Notes: generated by a model from the sequence alone, not told the origin. 64,000 bases of DNA from Streptococcus pasteurianus (GCF_004843545.1 NZ_CP039457.1:896501-960500), one strand, 5' to 3'. Shown: positions 17,356-27,833, numbered from the stretch's first letter. Numbers and translations are program-made.

Positions 17356-18048
17356 ATGCACGAAAGTCGTCCGATTATTGCTCTTGATTTTCCGTCATTT
17401 GATGATGTGAAATCATTTCTTGCTTTGTTCCCTGCTGATGAAAAACTTTATGTTAAGATTGGTATGGAGCTATACTATGCAGCAGGACCAGAAATTGTCC
17501 GTTATGTTAAATCACTTGGACATTCTGTTTTTCTAGATTTAAAATTACATGACATTCCAAATACAGTCAAATCAGCTATGCGTGTGTTATCAAATCTTGG
17601 TGTCGATATGACTAATGTTCATGCTGCTGGTGGCGTTGAAATGATGAAAGCAGCGCGTGAAGGTCTTGGACAAGGTCCGAAACTAATCGCGGTAACACAG
17701 TTAACGTCAACGTCAGACGAACAGATGAAGGCTGATCAAAATATCCAAACAAGCTTAGTGGAATCTGTTTTGCATTATGCTAAGAAAGCAAACGAAGCTG
17801 GTCTTGATGGTGTGGTTTGTTCAGCACGTGAGGTTGCAGTTATTAAAGACACAACTTCTGAAGATTTCGTTTGCTTGACACCAGGTATTCGTCCTGCGGG
17901 AGCTGCTGTCGGTGATCAAAAACGTGTAATGACCCCAAGTCAAGCTAGTGCCATTGGCTCAAGCTATATTGTTGTTGGACGCCCAATTACAAAAGCGGAT
18001 GATCCTGTTGCGGCTTACAAAGCCATTTACGATGAATGGAATGCTTAG
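17356..18048 (+). CDS. pyrF: Orotidine 5'-phosphate decarboxylase
   Basis: A 230-residue OMP decarboxylase that makes UMP, the last step of the pathway. Key residues are in IIALDFPSF at the N-terminus, the catalytic Asp/Lys set in [13 protein letters not shown] (about residues 58-70) and the phosphate-binding [12 protein letters not shown] near the end. The ATG at 17356 has AAGGAG six bases upstream; an open frame running further back lies in the attenuator and is not coding. It starts the second pyr transcript. Confidence 0.96.
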   Translation: MHESRPIIALDFPSFDDVKSFLALFPADEKLYVKIGMELYYAAGPEIVRYVKSLGHSVFLDLKLHDIPNTVKSAMRVLSNLGVDMTNVHAAGGVEMMKAAREGLGQGPKLIAVTQLTSTSDEQMKADQNIQTSLVESVLHYAKKANEAGLDGVVCSAREVAVIKDTTSEDFVCLTPGIRPAGAAVGDQKRVMTPSQASAIGSSYIVVGRPITKADDPVAAYKAIYDEWNA

Positions 18049-18092
18049 TATTGGAATACTAAAATTGTTTTAGGGTTGGTATGGAGTTAACA

Positions 18093-18416
18093 ATGAGGCA
18101 ATCTTACACAGCGGTTATTGATAGACCAATCGGTTATCAAGATAGATACGGGAATAACTATCCAATCAATTATGATTACATTCCAAATCTGATTGGAGGT
18201 GACGGTGAGTGGCAAGATGTCTATATTATTTCAGAGAATATCTCAGCTCCCCTAGAAGTATTCGAAGGGGAATTAGTAGCCATTAGTCATCGTGCTGATG
18301 ATGTGGAGACTAAATGGATTTTAATAACCGCTGGTGAACTAGTTACTTATGACCAAATAAAACAAGCAACCCATTTTTTAGAACAATATTTTACATCAAC
18401 CATTGAGTTATTATAG
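18093..18416 (+). CDS. Short inorganic-pyrophosphatase-family protein
   Basis: A protein of 107 to 111 residues resembling the short form of family I inorganic pyrophosphatase. VIDRPIGYQ, then [20 protein letters not shown], then DVYII, correspond to the family's YPxNYGY and DGxxxDV metal-binding block, and [15 protein letters not shown] matches the following segment. It is much shorter than classic 175-residue enzymes. It lies between pyrF and pyrE; PyrE releases pyrophosphate, so hydrolysis would pull OMP synthesis forward. That link is inference. The ATG at 18093 has GGAG six bases upstream; ATG 18081 is an alternative. A weak hairpin precedes it. Confidence 0.7.
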   Translation: MRQSYTAVIDRPIGYQDRYGNNYPINYDYIPNLIGGDGEWQDVYIISENISAPLEVFEGELVAISHRADDVETKWILITAGELVTYDQIKQATHFLEQYFTSTIELL

Positions 18417-18430
18417 AAAAGAGGAATATT

Positions 18431-19060
18431 ATGACTTTAGCATCACAAATTGCATCAGATTTGCTTGATATTCGAGCTGTTTACTTGAAACCAAACGATC
18501 CATTTACTTGGGCATCTGGTATTAAATCACCAATTTACACAGATAATCGTGTGACGCTTTCATATCCTGAAACGCGTACATTGATTGAAAATGGTTTTGT
18601 TGAAAAAATCAAAGAAGAATTTCCTGAAGTAGAAGTGATTGCAGGGACAGCAACAGCAGGAATCCCTCACGGTGCGATTATTGCTGACAAGATGAACCTT
18701 CCATTTGCTTACATTCGTAGCAAACCAAAAGATCACGGAGCTGGTAATCAAATCGAAGGTCGTGTGACAAAAGGTCAAAAAATGGTCGTCGTTGAAGACC
18801 TTATTTCAACTGGTGGCTCTGTACTAGAAGCTGTTGCAGCAGCAGAACGTGAAGGTGCTGATGTCATCGGAGTTGTGGCTATCTTTACTTATGAATTGCC
18901 TAAAGCAACTGAAAACTTTGAAAAAGCAGGTGTTAAATTGGTGACACTTTCTAACTATACTGAATTAATCAAAGTTGCTAAGGTGCAAGGTTATATCACA
19001 GCTGACGACCTTCAATTACTACATAAATTTAAAGAAAATCAAGAAACTTGGCGTGATTAA
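18431..19060 (+). CDS. pyrE: Orotate phosphoribosyltransferase
   Basis: A 209-residue type I phosphoribosyltransferase that joins orotate to PRPP, giving OMP and pyrophosphate. The PRPP-binding motif is [17 protein letters not shown] (about residues 119-135), and the flexible catalytic loop with its lysines and histidine is [17 protein letters not shown] (about 96-112). GAGGAA precedes the ATG, 14 bases after the pyrophosphatase-like gene. PRPP itself is made by prs, which is also in this window. Confidence 0.96.
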   Translation: MTLASQIASDLLDIRAVYLKPNDPFTWASGIKSPIYTDNRVTLSYPETRTLIENGFVEKIKEEFPEVEVIAGTATAGIPHGAIIADKMNLPFAYIRSKPKDHGAGNQIEGRVTKGQKMVVVEDLISTGGSVLEAVAAAEREGADVIGVVAIFTYELPKATENFEKAGVKLVTLSNYTELIKVAKVQGYITADDLQLLHKFKENQETWRD

Positions 19061-19077
19061 TCAAGTTTAGTATTTGG

Positions 19078-19110
19078 CTACTAAAGTAAAATTGCTTTAG
19101 TGGCTTTCTT
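19078..19110 (+). terminator. Terminator after pyrE
   Basis: CTACTAAAG and CTTTAGTGG pair (one G-T wobble) around TAAAATTG and are followed by CTTTCTT. The T-run is short, so some read-through to the next gene is possible. Confidence 0.6.
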
Positions 19111-19138
19111 GGTTTAAAGGATGAAAGGAGTAAAAAAG

Positions 19139-19639
19139 ATGAAACTTTCTTGTACATTTGAAGATAATATTTTGCCAGACGTTTATGCTAAGAAAGCAAA
19201 GGTACAAGTAAAGGGAAATGCAGTGGTTTCTTTTCCGTTTACGATTGAAGATGTTCCTGAAAAAACGAAAAGTTTTGCATGGACATTTGTTGATTATGAT
19301 TCTATTCCTGTCTGCGGTTTTGCTTATATTCATTGGGTTGTTGCCAATGTTTCAGCTGATGTAACAGTGATTTCAGAAGATTTTTCACGTCTAGACAATA
19401 AGCATGCACATGGCAAGAATAGCTTAGTTAGTAAATTACTAAATGAGGATTACTCAGACATTGACGAAGGGTATATGGGACCATATCCACCTGATAAAGA
19501 CCATATCTATACCCTTACAGTTTATGCACTAGAGTGTGAATTACCATTGGCAAATGGTTTCTACATGAATGAGCTATTGCATGCTATGGAAGGACATGTG
19601 TTAGCAAAAGAAAAACTAGATTTAGTAGGGAAATACTAA
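19139..19639 (+). CDS. YbhB/YbcL-family (PEBP-like) protein
   Basis: A 166-residue cytoplasmic member of the phosphatidylethanolamine-binding / Raf-kinase-inhibitor-like family. The anion-pocket signatures are visible: [17 protein letters not shown], then the [11 protein letters not shown] stretch, and [21 protein letters not shown], where the conserved GPxPP and HxY motifs lie. Bacterial members have no firm biochemical role. I chose ATG 19139 because AAAGGAG lies eight bases upstream; an earlier ATG at 19121 precedes that RBS. It sits between the pyr operon and ung but nothing ties it to pyrimidine synthesis. Confidence 0.87.
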   Translation: MKLSCTFEDNILPDVYAKKAKVQVKGNAVVSFPFTIEDVPEKTKSFAWTFVDYDSIPVCGFAYIHWVVANVSADVTVISEDFSRLDNKHAHGKNSLVSKLLNEDYSDIDEGYMGPYPPDKDHIYTLTVYALECELPLANGFYMNELLHAMEGHVLAKEKLDLVGKY

Positions 19640-19655
19640 GACAAAAGGAGTAAAC

Positions 19656-20309
19656 ATGCAACATTCAACTTGGCATGAGTTAATCAAAAAAGAATTGCCA
19701 GAGCATTATTTTGGCAAGATAAATCAATTTATGGATTATGTTTATCAGCAGGAGTTGATTTACCCACCACGTGAGAAAGTTTTTAATGCCATTCAGACCA
19801 CTCCGCTAGAGGACGTTAAGGTGGTGATTATTGGTCAAGATCCTTATCATGGACCTAATCAGGCACAGGGATTGTCATTTTCTGTCCCAGAGAATATTCC
19901 TGCGCCACCGTCTCTTCAAAATATTCTTAAAGAATTATCAGATGATTTAGGGCAACGAGACCATCATGATTTGACACCATGGGCACAGCAAGGGGTGTTG
20001 CTTCTAAATGCGTGTTTGACGGTTCCTGCAGGACGTGCTAATGGTCATGCAGGACAGATTTGGGAGCCTTTTACAGATGCTATCATTAAAGTAGTCAATC
20101 AAAAGGAAACGCCAGTTGTCTTTATTCTTTGGGGTGGATATGCTCGTAAGAAAAAGGCGTTGATTACTAATCCAATTCATCATGTCATTGAAAGTGCACA
20201 CCCAAGTCCACTTTCAGCATATCGTGGTTTCTTTGGTAGCCACCCTTTTTCGCGAGCAAATGCTTATTTAACTCAAGACGGGCTTGAAGCAATCGATTGG
20301 TTAAAATAA
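19656..20309 (+). CDS. ung: Uracil-DNA glycosylase
   Basis: A 217-residue family 1 uracil-DNA glycosylase, which removes uracil from DNA and starts base excision repair. The catalytic aspartate lies in [20 protein letters not shown] (about residues 58-77) and the DNA-intercalating loop is [17 protein letters not shown] near residue 185. RBS AAGGAG. It is followed closely by the peptidase E gene and pyrC, an arrangement common in streptococci. Confidence 0.96.
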   Translation: MQHSTWHELIKKELPEHYFGKINQFMDYVYQQELIYPPREKVFNAIQTTPLEDVKVVIIGQDPYHGPNQAQGLSFSVPENIPAPPSLQNILKELSDDLGQRDHHDLTPWAQQGVLLLNACLTVPAGRANGHAGQIWEPFTDAIIKVVNQKETPVVFILWGGYARKKKALITNPIHHVIESAHPSPLSAYRGFFGSHPFSRANAYLTQDGLEAIDWLK

Positions 20310-20321
20310 TAGGAAAAACAG

Positions 20322-21044
20322 ATGATTTATTTTTTAGCAAGTAATCCCATCATTTATGAAAAAAGACGTCTTAATCCCGCAAATGCTTTTGTTAATCTTT
20401 TGAAAGAACACCTGCCTAGCAAGTTTAGCGCTCTTTTTGTATGTTCGGATCCGAACGATAACACGTTTACAGATCAATATGCTGCTGATGTAAAAACGGC
20501 TTTTGAAGCCGAAGGCATGACATTTGAAAAATGTGCGGTGCTGGATAATCGAACGGCAAATCAGGCTTCCAGCTTGGTAGCTGAGGCGGACTTGATTTTC
20601 TTAGCGGGTGGGCATGTGCCTACACAGAATGCTTTTCTGAATTCAGTTGGTATGCGTGAACTGCTGCAAAGCAGCGATAAACTTGTCATCGGCTCAAGTG
20701 CAGGTTCTATGAATGCGGCGGAGCTTGTTTATGCACAACCAGAAGAAGCAGGCGAAGCGATTTCAAAAGATTATCAGCGTTTTTTAGATGGTCTTGGAAT
20801 TACCCAAGTCCAGTTAATTCCACACTATCAAGAAACAAAGCATCACATACTTGATGGGCTTCGTGTTTTCGAAGATATTACCTATCCAGATAGTAATGGT
20901 CGCTGTTTTTATGCCATTTGTGACGGTAGTTTTCTGTATGGGAATGGAACTGTTGAAACGATTTACGGTGAAGCTTACCGTATCAAAAATGTCGCATTGT
21001 CGCAGATAAATGCTGAAAATGAAACTTATCAATTTAGAAAGTGA
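20322..21044 (+). CDS. Peptidase E-like (S51) protein
   Basis: A 240-residue class-I-glutamine-amidotransferase-like protein of peptidase family S51. The nucleophile-elbow motif is [13 protein letters not shown] near residue 125, with the serine in place of the amidotransferase cysteine, and [11 protein letters not shown] precedes it. The S51 enzymes cleave N-terminal aspartyl dipeptides; a Streptococcus-type protein may have a different target. The catalytic His is probably in [11 protein letters not shown] near 165. It ends seven bases before pyrC, so the two are likely cotranscribed. Confidence 0.75.
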   Translation: MIYFLASNPIIYEKRRLNPANAFVNLLKEHLPSKFSALFVCSDPNDNTFTDQYAADVKTAFEAEGMTFEKCAVLDNRTANQASSLVAEADLIFLAGGHVPTQNAFLNSVGMRELLQSSDKLVIGSSAGSMNAAELVYAQPEEAGEAISKDYQRFLDGLGITQVQLIPHYQETKHHILDGLRVFEDITYPDSNGRCFYAICDGSFLYGNGTVETIYGEAYRIKNVALSQINAENETYQFRK

Positions 21045-21051
21045 GTTTAGT

Positions 21052-22323
21052 ATGTTATTAATTAAAAATGGTCGTGTTGTTGATCCAAAATCTGGTTTTG
21101 ATCAGGTTGTAGATGTTCTTGTTGACGGCAAAAAAATTATTAAAATTGCTGATTCGATTGAAGAAGCTAGCGCTGAAATCATTGATGCGACAGGGCTTGT
21201 TGTAGCACCTGGTTTGGTTGATATTCATGTGCATTTTCGTGAACCAGGGCAAACACACAAAGAGGATATTCACACAGGTGCTCTTGCAGCTGCAGCTGGT
21301 GGTTTCACTTCTGTTGTTATGATGGCAAATACCAATCCAACGATTTCAGATGTAAAAACGCTAAAAGAGGTTTTAGCGAGTGCTGCTAAGGAAGATGTGC
21401 ATGTTTACACAAATGCAACTGTAACGAAAAACTTTGACGGTCAACACTTGACTGATTTTAAAGCTCTTCTTGAAAATGGTGCACTCAGTTTTTCAGATGA
21501 CGGTATTCCGCTTCAAAGCACGAAAGTATTGAAAGAAGCGCTAGATTTGGCGAAAGCGAACAATACTTTTGTTGCCGTTCACGAAGAAGACCCTGAATTG
21601 AATGGTATTCTTGGATTTAATGAGCAGATCGCACGTGATAAATTCCATTTTTGTGGGGCAACAGGTGTGGCAGAATACAGCATGATTGCGCGTGATGTCA
21701 TGATTGCTTACGACCGTGGCGCGCATTTGCATATCCAACATTTATCAAAAGCAGAATCTGTTAAGGTGGTCGAATTCGCTCAACAACTTGGTGCTAATGT
21801 TACTGCTGAAGCAGCGCCACAACATTTCTCAAAAACAGAAGACTTGCTGTTAATTAAGGGCTCTGCAGCTAAGATGAATCCACCACTTCGTACCGAAAAA
21901 GACCGTTTAGCTGTTATCGAAGGTTTGAAATCTGGTGTCATTTCAGTGATTGCTACTGACCATGCACCACATCACGCAGATGAGAAAAATGTTGATGACA
22001 TCACAAAAGCCCCATCAGGTATGACAGGACTTGAAACATCATTGTCACTTGGTTTGACGAATTTAGTAGCGACAGGTGATTTAACTTTGTCTGAATTATT
22101 GGCTAAAATGACGATTAATCCGTCATCAATGTACGATTTCGATGCAGGGTATTTGGCGGAAAATGGTCCTGCGGATATCGTTATTTTCGCAGATAAGGAA
22201 GAACGTATTGTATCGGACCATTTTGCTTCGAAAGCATCAAATTCACCATTTATCGGTGAAAAATTACAAGGTGTTGTTAAATATACCATCTGTGACGGTA
22301 AAATTGTTTATCAAGCGTCATAA
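21052..22323 (+). CDS. pyrC: Dihydroorotase
   Basis: A 423-residue class I dihydroorotase, a zinc amidohydrolase that cyclises carbamoyl-aspartate. Metal ligands are in [16 protein letters not shown] (about residues 58-73), with further histidines in AVHEED and [10 protein letters not shown] and the catalytic Asp in IATDHAPHH near residue 305. The frame extends upstream into peptidase E, but ATG 21052 gives the standard N-terminus [15 protein letters not shown], behind GTGAG. A strong shared terminator follows. Unlike pyrK and pyrF there is no PyrR leader directly upstream. Confidence 0.95.
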   Translation: MLLIKNGRVVDPKSGFDQVVDVLVDGKKIIKIADSIEEASAEIIDATGLVVAPGLVDIHVHFREPGQTHKEDIHTGALAAAAGGFTSVVMMANTNPTISDVKTLKEVLASAAKEDVHVYTNATVTKNFDGQHLTDFKALLENGALSFSDDGIPLQSTKVLKEALDLAKANNTFVAVHEEDPELNGILGFNEQIARDKFHFCGATGVAEYSMIARDVMIAYDRGAHLHIQHLSKAESVKVVEFAQQLGANVTAEAAPQHFSKTEDLLLIKGSAAKMNPPLRTEKDRLAVIEGLKSGVISVIATDHAPHHADEKNVDDITKAPSGMTGLETSLSLGLTNLVATGDLTLSELLAKMTINPSSMYDFDAGYLAENGPADIVIFADKEERIVSDHFASKASNSPFIGEKLQGVVKYTICDGKIVYQAS

Positions 22324-22356
22324 AAAAAGCGGACTAGTTTTTCTAGTCCACTTTTT
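22324..22356. terminator. Bidirectional terminator between pyrC and plsY
   Basis: AAAAAGCGGACTAG and CTAGTCCACTTTTT pair around TTTTT with one mismatch. It has a T-run on both strands, serving convergent pyrC (+) and plsY (-); it overlaps the last codons of plsY. Confidence 0.88.
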
Positions 22357-22981
22357 GTTTGCTTAAATTTAATCCCCAAGGAACAAGGTTTTCTTCATGT
22401 TTTCGAATGCGTGTGATATTGTCTTTGTGTCTAATAATGATAATACTTGCGATTAACACGATGATTAGCGTAAAGAGCAAATCGTAGTGTGGTAATAAAA
22501 AACCAAATGCTGGAAAGATAAGGACACTAACAACAGCCACAGCAGCGGCGACAACACTTGATAAGGAAATCATGCTAAAGAGATACAATGTTCCAACAAA
22601 TATAATCCATAAATAAAGTAGGAACATTGGCGCAAATCCCAAAAGCACACCAGCACTAGTCGCCACAGCTTTACCACCTTTAAATTTGGCAAAAATCGGA
22701 AACGTATGTCCGATAATAGCAAAAAGTCCGATCAATATCGGAGATACTGCCGTAACACCGAGAATATGCGGAAGTAATGTGGCTACCGTTCCTTTTAACA
22801 TATCAATGATAAACGTCACCGTACCAGCTTTTGGTCCTAGGACACGAAAAGTATTAGTTGTTCCTGTATTACCACTGCCGTGTTCTCTTAAATTGACATG
22901 GTAAAAGAATTTTCCAATCCATAATCCTGTTGGAATAGATCCTAATAAATATGCAATCACAATCAAAACTAAAATTTTCAT
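22343..22981 (-). CDS. plsY: Acyl-phosphate glycerol-3-phosphate acyltransferase
   Basis: A 212-residue integral membrane enzyme that uses acyl-phosphate to acylate glycerol-3-phosphate, the first step of phospholipid synthesis. The PlsY motifs are all visible: [10 protein letters not shown] near the N-terminus, [14 protein letters not shown] (residues about 34-47, active-site serine), [16 protein letters not shown] near 100 and the late RHKDNITRI. Five to six membrane segments are predicted. It is divergent from parE, and the 220-base gap between them carries both promoters. Confidence 0.95.
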   Translation of the reverse strand: MKILVLIVIAYLLGSIPTGLWIGKFFYHVNLREHGSGNTGTTNTFRVLGPKAGTVTFIIDMLKGTVATLLPHILGVTAVSPILIGLFAIIGHTFPIFAKFKGGKAVATSAGVLLGFAPMFLLYLWIIFVGTLYLFSMISLSSVVAAAVAVVSVLIFPAFGFLLPHYDLLFTLIIVLIASIIIIRHKDNITRIRKHEENLVPWGLNLSKQKVD

Positions 22982-23143
22982 GTTTTCATTATATCATATT
23001 CAAGTTGGGATAGAAGAAAAATTTGAAAAATAAATAACTTGATTATTCAAAGTAAAACAATGGTAGCGTTTTAAAAATTTACAGTAAAATGAGTGAAAAA
23101 AGGCAAAATGACGTGCAAAATCGTCAGAATTTTTGATTTTTTT

Positions 23144-23172
23144 TTGCAAAAATCAGAAAAAACTTGTAATAT
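23144..23172 (+). promoter_or_regulatory. Promoter of parE-parC
   Basis: TTGCAA (23144-23149) and TAATAT (23167-23172) are 17 bases apart, with TG directly before the -10 hexamer. It is embedded in a very AT-rich tract with long T and A runs. Confidence 0.65.
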
Positions 23173-23201
23173 AAAAAAGATGAACTATTTGGAGGTCACT
23201 T

Positions 23202-25151
23202 TTGGCTAAAAAAGAAATTAATGTAAATAATTATAATGACGATGCGATTCAGGTCTTGGAAGGATTGGATGCTGTTCGTAAACGTCCAGGGATGTATATC
23301 GGTTCTACAGATGCGACTGGTCTTCATCATTTAGTTTGGGAAATTGTCGATAATGCTGTCGATGAGGCGCTTTCTGGTTTTGGTAATCAGATTGACGTGA
23401 TTATCAATTCTGATGGTAGTGTGACAGTTAGTGACCAAGGACGTGGAATGCCAACTGGTAAGCACGCTATGGGGATCCCAACAGTTGAGGTTATCTTTAC
23501 CGTTCTCCACGCAGGTGGTAAATTCGGTCAAGGTGGCTATAAGACATCTGGTGGTCTGCATGGAGTAGGTTCTTCGGTTGTTAATGCGCTTTCTAGCTGG
23601 CTTGAAGTTGAAATCACACGTGACGGTGCCGTTTACAAGCAACGTTTTGAAAATGGTGGGAAACCAGTTACTACGCTTAAAAAAATCGGTACAGCACCAA
23701 AATCAAAATCAGGGACAAAAGTCACTTTTATGCCTGATGACACAATTTTCTCGACAATTGATTTTAAGTTTAATACGATTGCTGAGCGCTTGAAAGAATC
23801 TGCTTTCTTGCTTAAGGATGTGACATTGACTTTGACAGATAATCGTCCAGAAGAAGCAGAACATTTGGAATTTCATTATGAAAATGGGGTTCAAGATTTT
23901 GTTGAATACCTCAATGAAGACAAGGAAACGTTGACACCAGTTATTTCAGTTACAGGTGAAGACCAAAATTTCCAAGTTGAAGTCGCTCTCCAATATAACG
24001 ACGGTTTTTCTGATAATATCCTTTCTTTTGTTAACAATGTTCGTACAAAAGACGGTGGTACGCATGAAACTGGTCTGAAATCAGCTATTACTAAGGCAAT
24101 GAATGATTATGCTCGTAAGTCTGGTTTGCTGAAAGAAAAAGATAAGAATTTAGAAGGTTCTGATTACCGTGAAGGCTTGTCAGCGGTGCTTTCAATTCTT
24201 GTGCCAGAAGAACATTTACAATTTGAAGGGCAAACCAAAGACAAACTCGGAAGCCCATTAGCACGTCCGATTGTTGACGGAATCGTTTCTGAAAAATTAA
24301 CGTATTTTCTTTTAGAAAACGGCGAAATTGCTTCAAACCTTGTTCGCAAAGCAATTAAAGCGCGTGATGCCAGAGAAGCAGCGCGCAAGGCGCGTGACGA
24401 ATCACGTAACGGTAAGAAAAATAAAAAAGATAAGGGCTTGCTTTCTGGGAAATTAACGCCAGCACAGTCTAAGAATCCTAAGAAAAACGAATTATATCTA
24501 GTCGAAGGGGATTCTGCCGGTGGTTCAGCTAAACAAGGTCGTGACCGCAAATTCCAAGCGATTCTACCATTGCGTGGTAAAGTGTTGAATACGGCCAAAG
24601 CTAAGATGTCTGACATTGTGAAAAACGAAGAAATCAATACCATGATTTACACAATTGGTGCGGGTGTTGGTGCAGAATTTAACGTTGAAAATTCTAACTA
24701 CGATAAGATTATTATCATGACCGATGCCGATACTGACGGTGCTCACATTCAAACGCTTTTATTAACGTTCTTTTATCGTTATATGCGTCCGCTAGTTGAG
24801 ACTGGACACGTCTATATTGCCCTTCCACCTCTTTATAAAATGTCAAAAGGTAAAGGCAGGAAAGAGCAAGTGGAGTATGCATGGACAGATGGCGAGTTAG
24901 AAGAATTACGTCAAAAATTTGGTAAAGGTGCTCAGCTACAACGTTATAAAGGTCTTGGGGAAATGAATGCTGACCAACTTTGGGAAACAACCATGAATCC
25001 AGAAACACGCACCTTAATTCGTGTAACAATTGAAGACTTAGCACGTGCCGAACGCCGTGTCAATGTCCTCATGGGCGACAAAGTTGAACCACGCCGTAAA
25101 TGGATTGAGGACAACGTCAAATTCACTCTAGAAGAAAATACGGTGTTTTAA
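23202..25151 (+). CDS. parE: DNA topoisomerase IV subunit B
   Basis: A 649-residue GHKL ATPase subunit of topoisomerase IV, which decatenates daughter chromosomes with ParC. ATP-binding motifs include WEIVDNAVDEALSG (about residues 47-60) and GGLHGVGSSVVNAL (about 115-128). The TOPRIM domain has LVEGDSAGGSAKQGRDRKFQ (about 433) and MTDADTDGAHI (about 508). The start is TTG at 23202 behind GGAGG: no nearby ATG gives the expected N-terminus MAKKEINVNNYND. In the resistance-associated segment PLRGKVLNTAKAKMSD the usual aspartate is kept. Confidence 0.96.
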   Translation: MAKKEINVNNYNDDAIQVLEGLDAVRKRPGMYIGSTDATGLHHLVWEIVDNAVDEALSGFGNQIDVIINSDGSVTVSDQGRGMPTGKHAMGIPTVEVIFTVLHAGGKFGQGGYKTSGGLHGVGSSVVNALSSWLEVEITRDGAVYKQRFENGGKPVTTLKKIGTAPKSKSGTKVTFMPDDTIFSTIDFKFNTIAERLKESAFLLKDVTLTLTDNRPEEAEHLEFHYENGVQDFVEYLNEDKETLTPVISVTGEDQNFQVEVALQYNDGFSDNILSFVNNVRTKDGGTHETGLKSAITKAMNDYARKSGLLKEKDKNLEGSDYREGLSAVLSILVPEEHLQFEGQTKDKLGSPLARPIVDGIVSEKLTYFLLENGEIASNLVRKAIKARDAREAARKARDESRNGKKNKKDKGLLSGKLTPAQSKNPKKNELYLVEGDSAGGSAKQGRDRKFQAILPLRGKVLNTAKAKMSDIVKNEEINTMIYTIGAGVGAEFNVENSNYDKIIIMTDADTDGAHIQTLLLTFFYRYMRPLVETGHVYIALPPLYKMSKGKGRKEQVEYAWTDGELEELRQKFGKGAQLQRYKGLGEMNADQLWETTMNPETRTLIRVTIEDLARAERRVNVLMGDKVEPRRKWIEDNVKFTLEENTVF

Positions 25152-25246
25152 TCAGTCGTTGAAAGTGACCAGTAACGCTCCATTATTTGTTTAAAATGAT
25201 GAGCTTAAATTATAATTTTTGATGTAAGATAAAAAGGATAATAAAC

Positions 25247-27706
25247 ATGTCAAATGTACAAAATATGTCTCTTGAAGACATTATGGGAGATCGTTTTGGG
25301 CGATATTCCAAATATATTATTCAAGAGCGGGCTTTGCCAGACATTCGTGATGGCTTGAAGCCTGTTCAACGCCGTATCCTTTATTCAATGAATAAAGACG
25401 GCAATACCTTTGATAAAGGTTTCCGTAAATCGGCGAAATCCGTCGGTAACGTTATGGGGAATTTCCACCCACACGGTGACTCTTCAATTTATAACGCCAT
25501 GGTGCGTATGAGTCAAGATTGGAAGAATCGTGCGACTTTAATTGAAATGCACGGTAACAACGGTTCTATGGACGGTGACCCACCAGCTGCCATGCGTTAT
25601 ACCGAAGCACGCTTGTCAGAAATTGCGGGTTATTTACTCCATGATATTGACAAAGATACGGTTCCTTTTGCTTGGAACTTTGATGATACCGAAAAAGAAC
25701 CAACGGTTTTACCTGCGGCTTTTCCAAATTTATTGGTAAATGGTGCGACAGGGATTTCAGCAGGTTATGCAACGGATATTCCGCCACATAATTTAGCAGA
25801 AGTGATTGATGCGGTTGTTTACCTCATTGATCATCCTAATGCTAAATTGGATAAATTAATGGCATTCTTGCCTGGACCAGATTTTCCTACTGGTGCGATT
25901 ATTCAAGGTAAAGATGGTATTCGTAAAGCTTATGAGACTGGTAAAGGTCGTGTTGTGGTTCGCTCACGCACAGACATTGAAAGTCTCAAAGGTGGTAAAA
26001 AACAGATTGTCGTTACAGAAATTCCTTATGAAGTTAATAAAGCGGTACTTGTTAAGAAAATCGATGATGTTCGTGTGAATAATAAAGTGCCTGGTATCGC
26101 GGAAGTTCGTGATGAATCCGACCGTGATGGTCTGCGTATTGCTATTGAGCTTAAAAAAGATGCTGACGAACAAACTGTTCTCAACTATCTTTTGAAATAC
26201 ACAGATTTGCAGGTGAATTACAATTTCAACATGGTTGCCATTGATAACTACACACCACGTCAGGTTGGTATCATTCCAATGTTGACAAGTTATATTGCGC
26301 ACCGTAAAGAAATTATCGTTGCTCGTTCGAAATTTGATAAAGAAAAAGCTGAAAAACGCCTTCATATCGTGGAAGGTTTGATTCGTGTGATTTCGATTCT
26401 TGACGATGTTATCGCGCTTATTCGTGCGTCTGAAAATAAAGCTGATGCTAAAGAAAATTTGAAAGTTAGCTATGAATTCTCGGAAGAACAAGCCGAAGCA
26501 ATCGTCACATTGCAATTGTACCGTTTGACAAATACTGATATTGTAACGCTTGAAAATGAAGAAGCAGAGCTTCGTGAACGTATTACAATGCTTAAAGCCA
26601 TTATCGGCGATGAACGTACCATGTACAATGTCATGAAACGTGAATTGCGTGAAGTTAAGAAAAAATTTGCTACACCACGTTTGACAGAATTGCAAGCTGA
26701 AGCTGAAACAATTGAAATTGATGTAGCAAGCTTGATTGTTGAGGAAGATACCTTTGTTAGCGTAACGAAAGGCGGTTATATCAAACGTACCAGCCCACGT
26801 TCTTACAACGCTTCGACAGTTGAAGAAATTGGAAAACGTGATGATGATGAGCTGATTTTCGTAGCACAAGCTAAGACAACACAGCACTTGCTGATTTTCA
26901 CAAATCTTGGTAATGTCATTTACCGTCCAATCCATGAATTGACTGATATTCGTTGGAAAGATATCGGTGAACACTTGTCGCAAACCATTACCAACTTTGC
27001 GACAGATGAATACGTTTTGTATGCTGAAATTGTTGATGATTTCGGTTCACAAACCTACTTTGCTGCAACAAAACTTGGACAAATCAAACGCTTTGAACGC
27101 AAGGAATTCACACCTTGGCGCACTTACAAATCAAAATCAGTTAAATATGCTAAGTTAAAAAATGCTGATGATAGTGTCGTTACCATCTCACCAATTGCGT
27201 TAGACGACGTAATGATTGTGACACACAACGGTTACGCACTGCATTTCAATATCGAAGAAGTGCCAGTCGTTGGCGCAAAAGCAGCAGGGGTCAAGGCAAT
27301 CAACCTTAAAGACGATGATTTCGTAGCCTCAGCCTTTGTTGCCAATACAGATAGTTTCTTTATCTTAACACAACGTGGTAGCCTTAAACGTATGGCGACA
27401 GAGCTTATTCCAGCTACAAGCCGTGCAAATCGTGGTTTGCAAGTCTTACGCGAACTCAAATCAAAACCACATCGTGTCTTTATGGCTGGACCAGTTCATA
27501 CTTCTAATGACGTGCAAAACCTTGATTTATTCACTATTAGCACAGTAGATTCTGATGATGTTGAAACATTAGAGGTTCATTCGAATAAAGGTACTGTTTA
27601 CCAAGCCATTTTAGAAGATTTAAACCTTTCTGAACGTACAAGTAACGGTTCATTTATCTCAGATAAAATTTCTGATGAAGGTGTCTTTAACGCACGAATC
27701 AAATAA
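25247..27706 (+). CDS. parC: DNA topoisomerase IV subunit A
   Basis: An 819-residue type IIA topoisomerase subunit that cuts and rejoins DNA. The active-site tyrosine is in AAMRYTEARLS (about residue 118). The quinolone site HPHGDSSIY (residues 74-82) has Ser79 unaltered, but residue 83 is Asn (codon AAC, 25493-25495) where pneumococcus and pyogenes have Asp. The C-terminal part is the six-bladed DNA-wrapping beta-pinwheel, with repeats such as GYIKRTSPRSYN, GQIKRFERKEF and GSLKRMATEL. It follows parE after 95 bases and probably shares its transcript. Confidence 0.96.
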   Translation: MSNVQNMSLEDIMGDRFGRYSKYIIQERALPDIRDGLKPVQRRILYSMNKDGNTFDKGFRKSAKSVGNVMGNFHPHGDSSIYNAMVRMSQDWKNRATLIEMHGNNGSMDGDPPAAMRYTEARLSEIAGYLLHDIDKDTVPFAWNFDDTEKEPTVLPAAFPNLLVNGATGISAGYATDIPPHNLAEVIDAVVYLIDHPNAKLDKLMAFLPGPDFPTGAIIQGKDGIRKAYETGKGRVVVRSRTDIESLKGGKKQIVVTEIPYEVNKAVLVKKIDDVRVNNKVPGIAEVRDESDRDGLRIAIELKKDADEQTVLNYLLKYTDLQVNYNFNMVAIDNYTPRQVGIIPMLTSYIAHRKEIIVARSKFDKEKAEKRLHIVEGLIRVISILDDVIALIRASENKADAKENLKVSYEFSEEQAEAIVTLQLYRLTNTDIVTLENEEAELRERITMLKAIIGDERTMYNVMKRELREVKKKFATPRLTELQAEAETIEIDVASLIVEEDTFVSVTKGGYIKRTSPRSYNASTVEEIGKRDDDELIFVAQAKTTQHLLIFTNLGNVIYRPIHELTDIRWKDIGEHLSQTITNFATDEYVLYAEIVDDFGSQTYFAATKLGQIKRFERKEFTPWRTYKSKSVKYAKLKNADDSVVTISPIALDDVMIVTHNGYALHFNIEEVPVVGAKAAGVKAINLKDDDFVASAFVANTDSFFILTQRGSLKRMATELIPATSRANRGLQVLRELKSKPHRVFMAGPVHTSNDVQNLDLFTISTVDSDDVETLEVHSNKGTVYQAILEDLNLSERTSNGSFISDKISDEGVFNARIK

Positions 27707-27711
27707 ATTCA

Positions 27712-27746
27712 TAAGTCGGGGAAAAGGCTCCGATTTATTTTTAAAA
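27712..27746 (+). terminator. Terminator after parC
   Basis: AAGTCGG and CCGATTT pair (one wobble) around GGAAAAGGCT and are followed by ATTTTTAAAA, a few bases past the parC stop. Confidence 0.6.
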
Positions 27747-27776
27747 CTAAATTTTCAGAATTTTATGAAAAACTAC

Positions 27777-27804
27777 TTGAAAAAAGATTTAAAAAGCGTA
27801 CAAT
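27777..27804 (+). promoter_or_regulatory. Promoter of ilvE
   Basis: TTGAAA (27777-27782) and TACAAT (27799-27804) are spaced by 16 bases, 30 bases before the ATG. No T-box or leader peptide fits in so short a leader. Confidence 0.65.
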
Positions 27805-27833
27805 AAGATAAAAACAAAGAAAGAGGATTTAAC

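Noticed and set aside
24164..24643. 159-codon antisense ORF inside parE
   Set aside because: A shadow of a well-conserved gene on the other strand, without RBS or recognisable family.
25964..26983. 339-codon antisense ORF inside parC
   Set aside because: Long because of codon bias in parC; rich in Phe, Asn and Cys with no domain.
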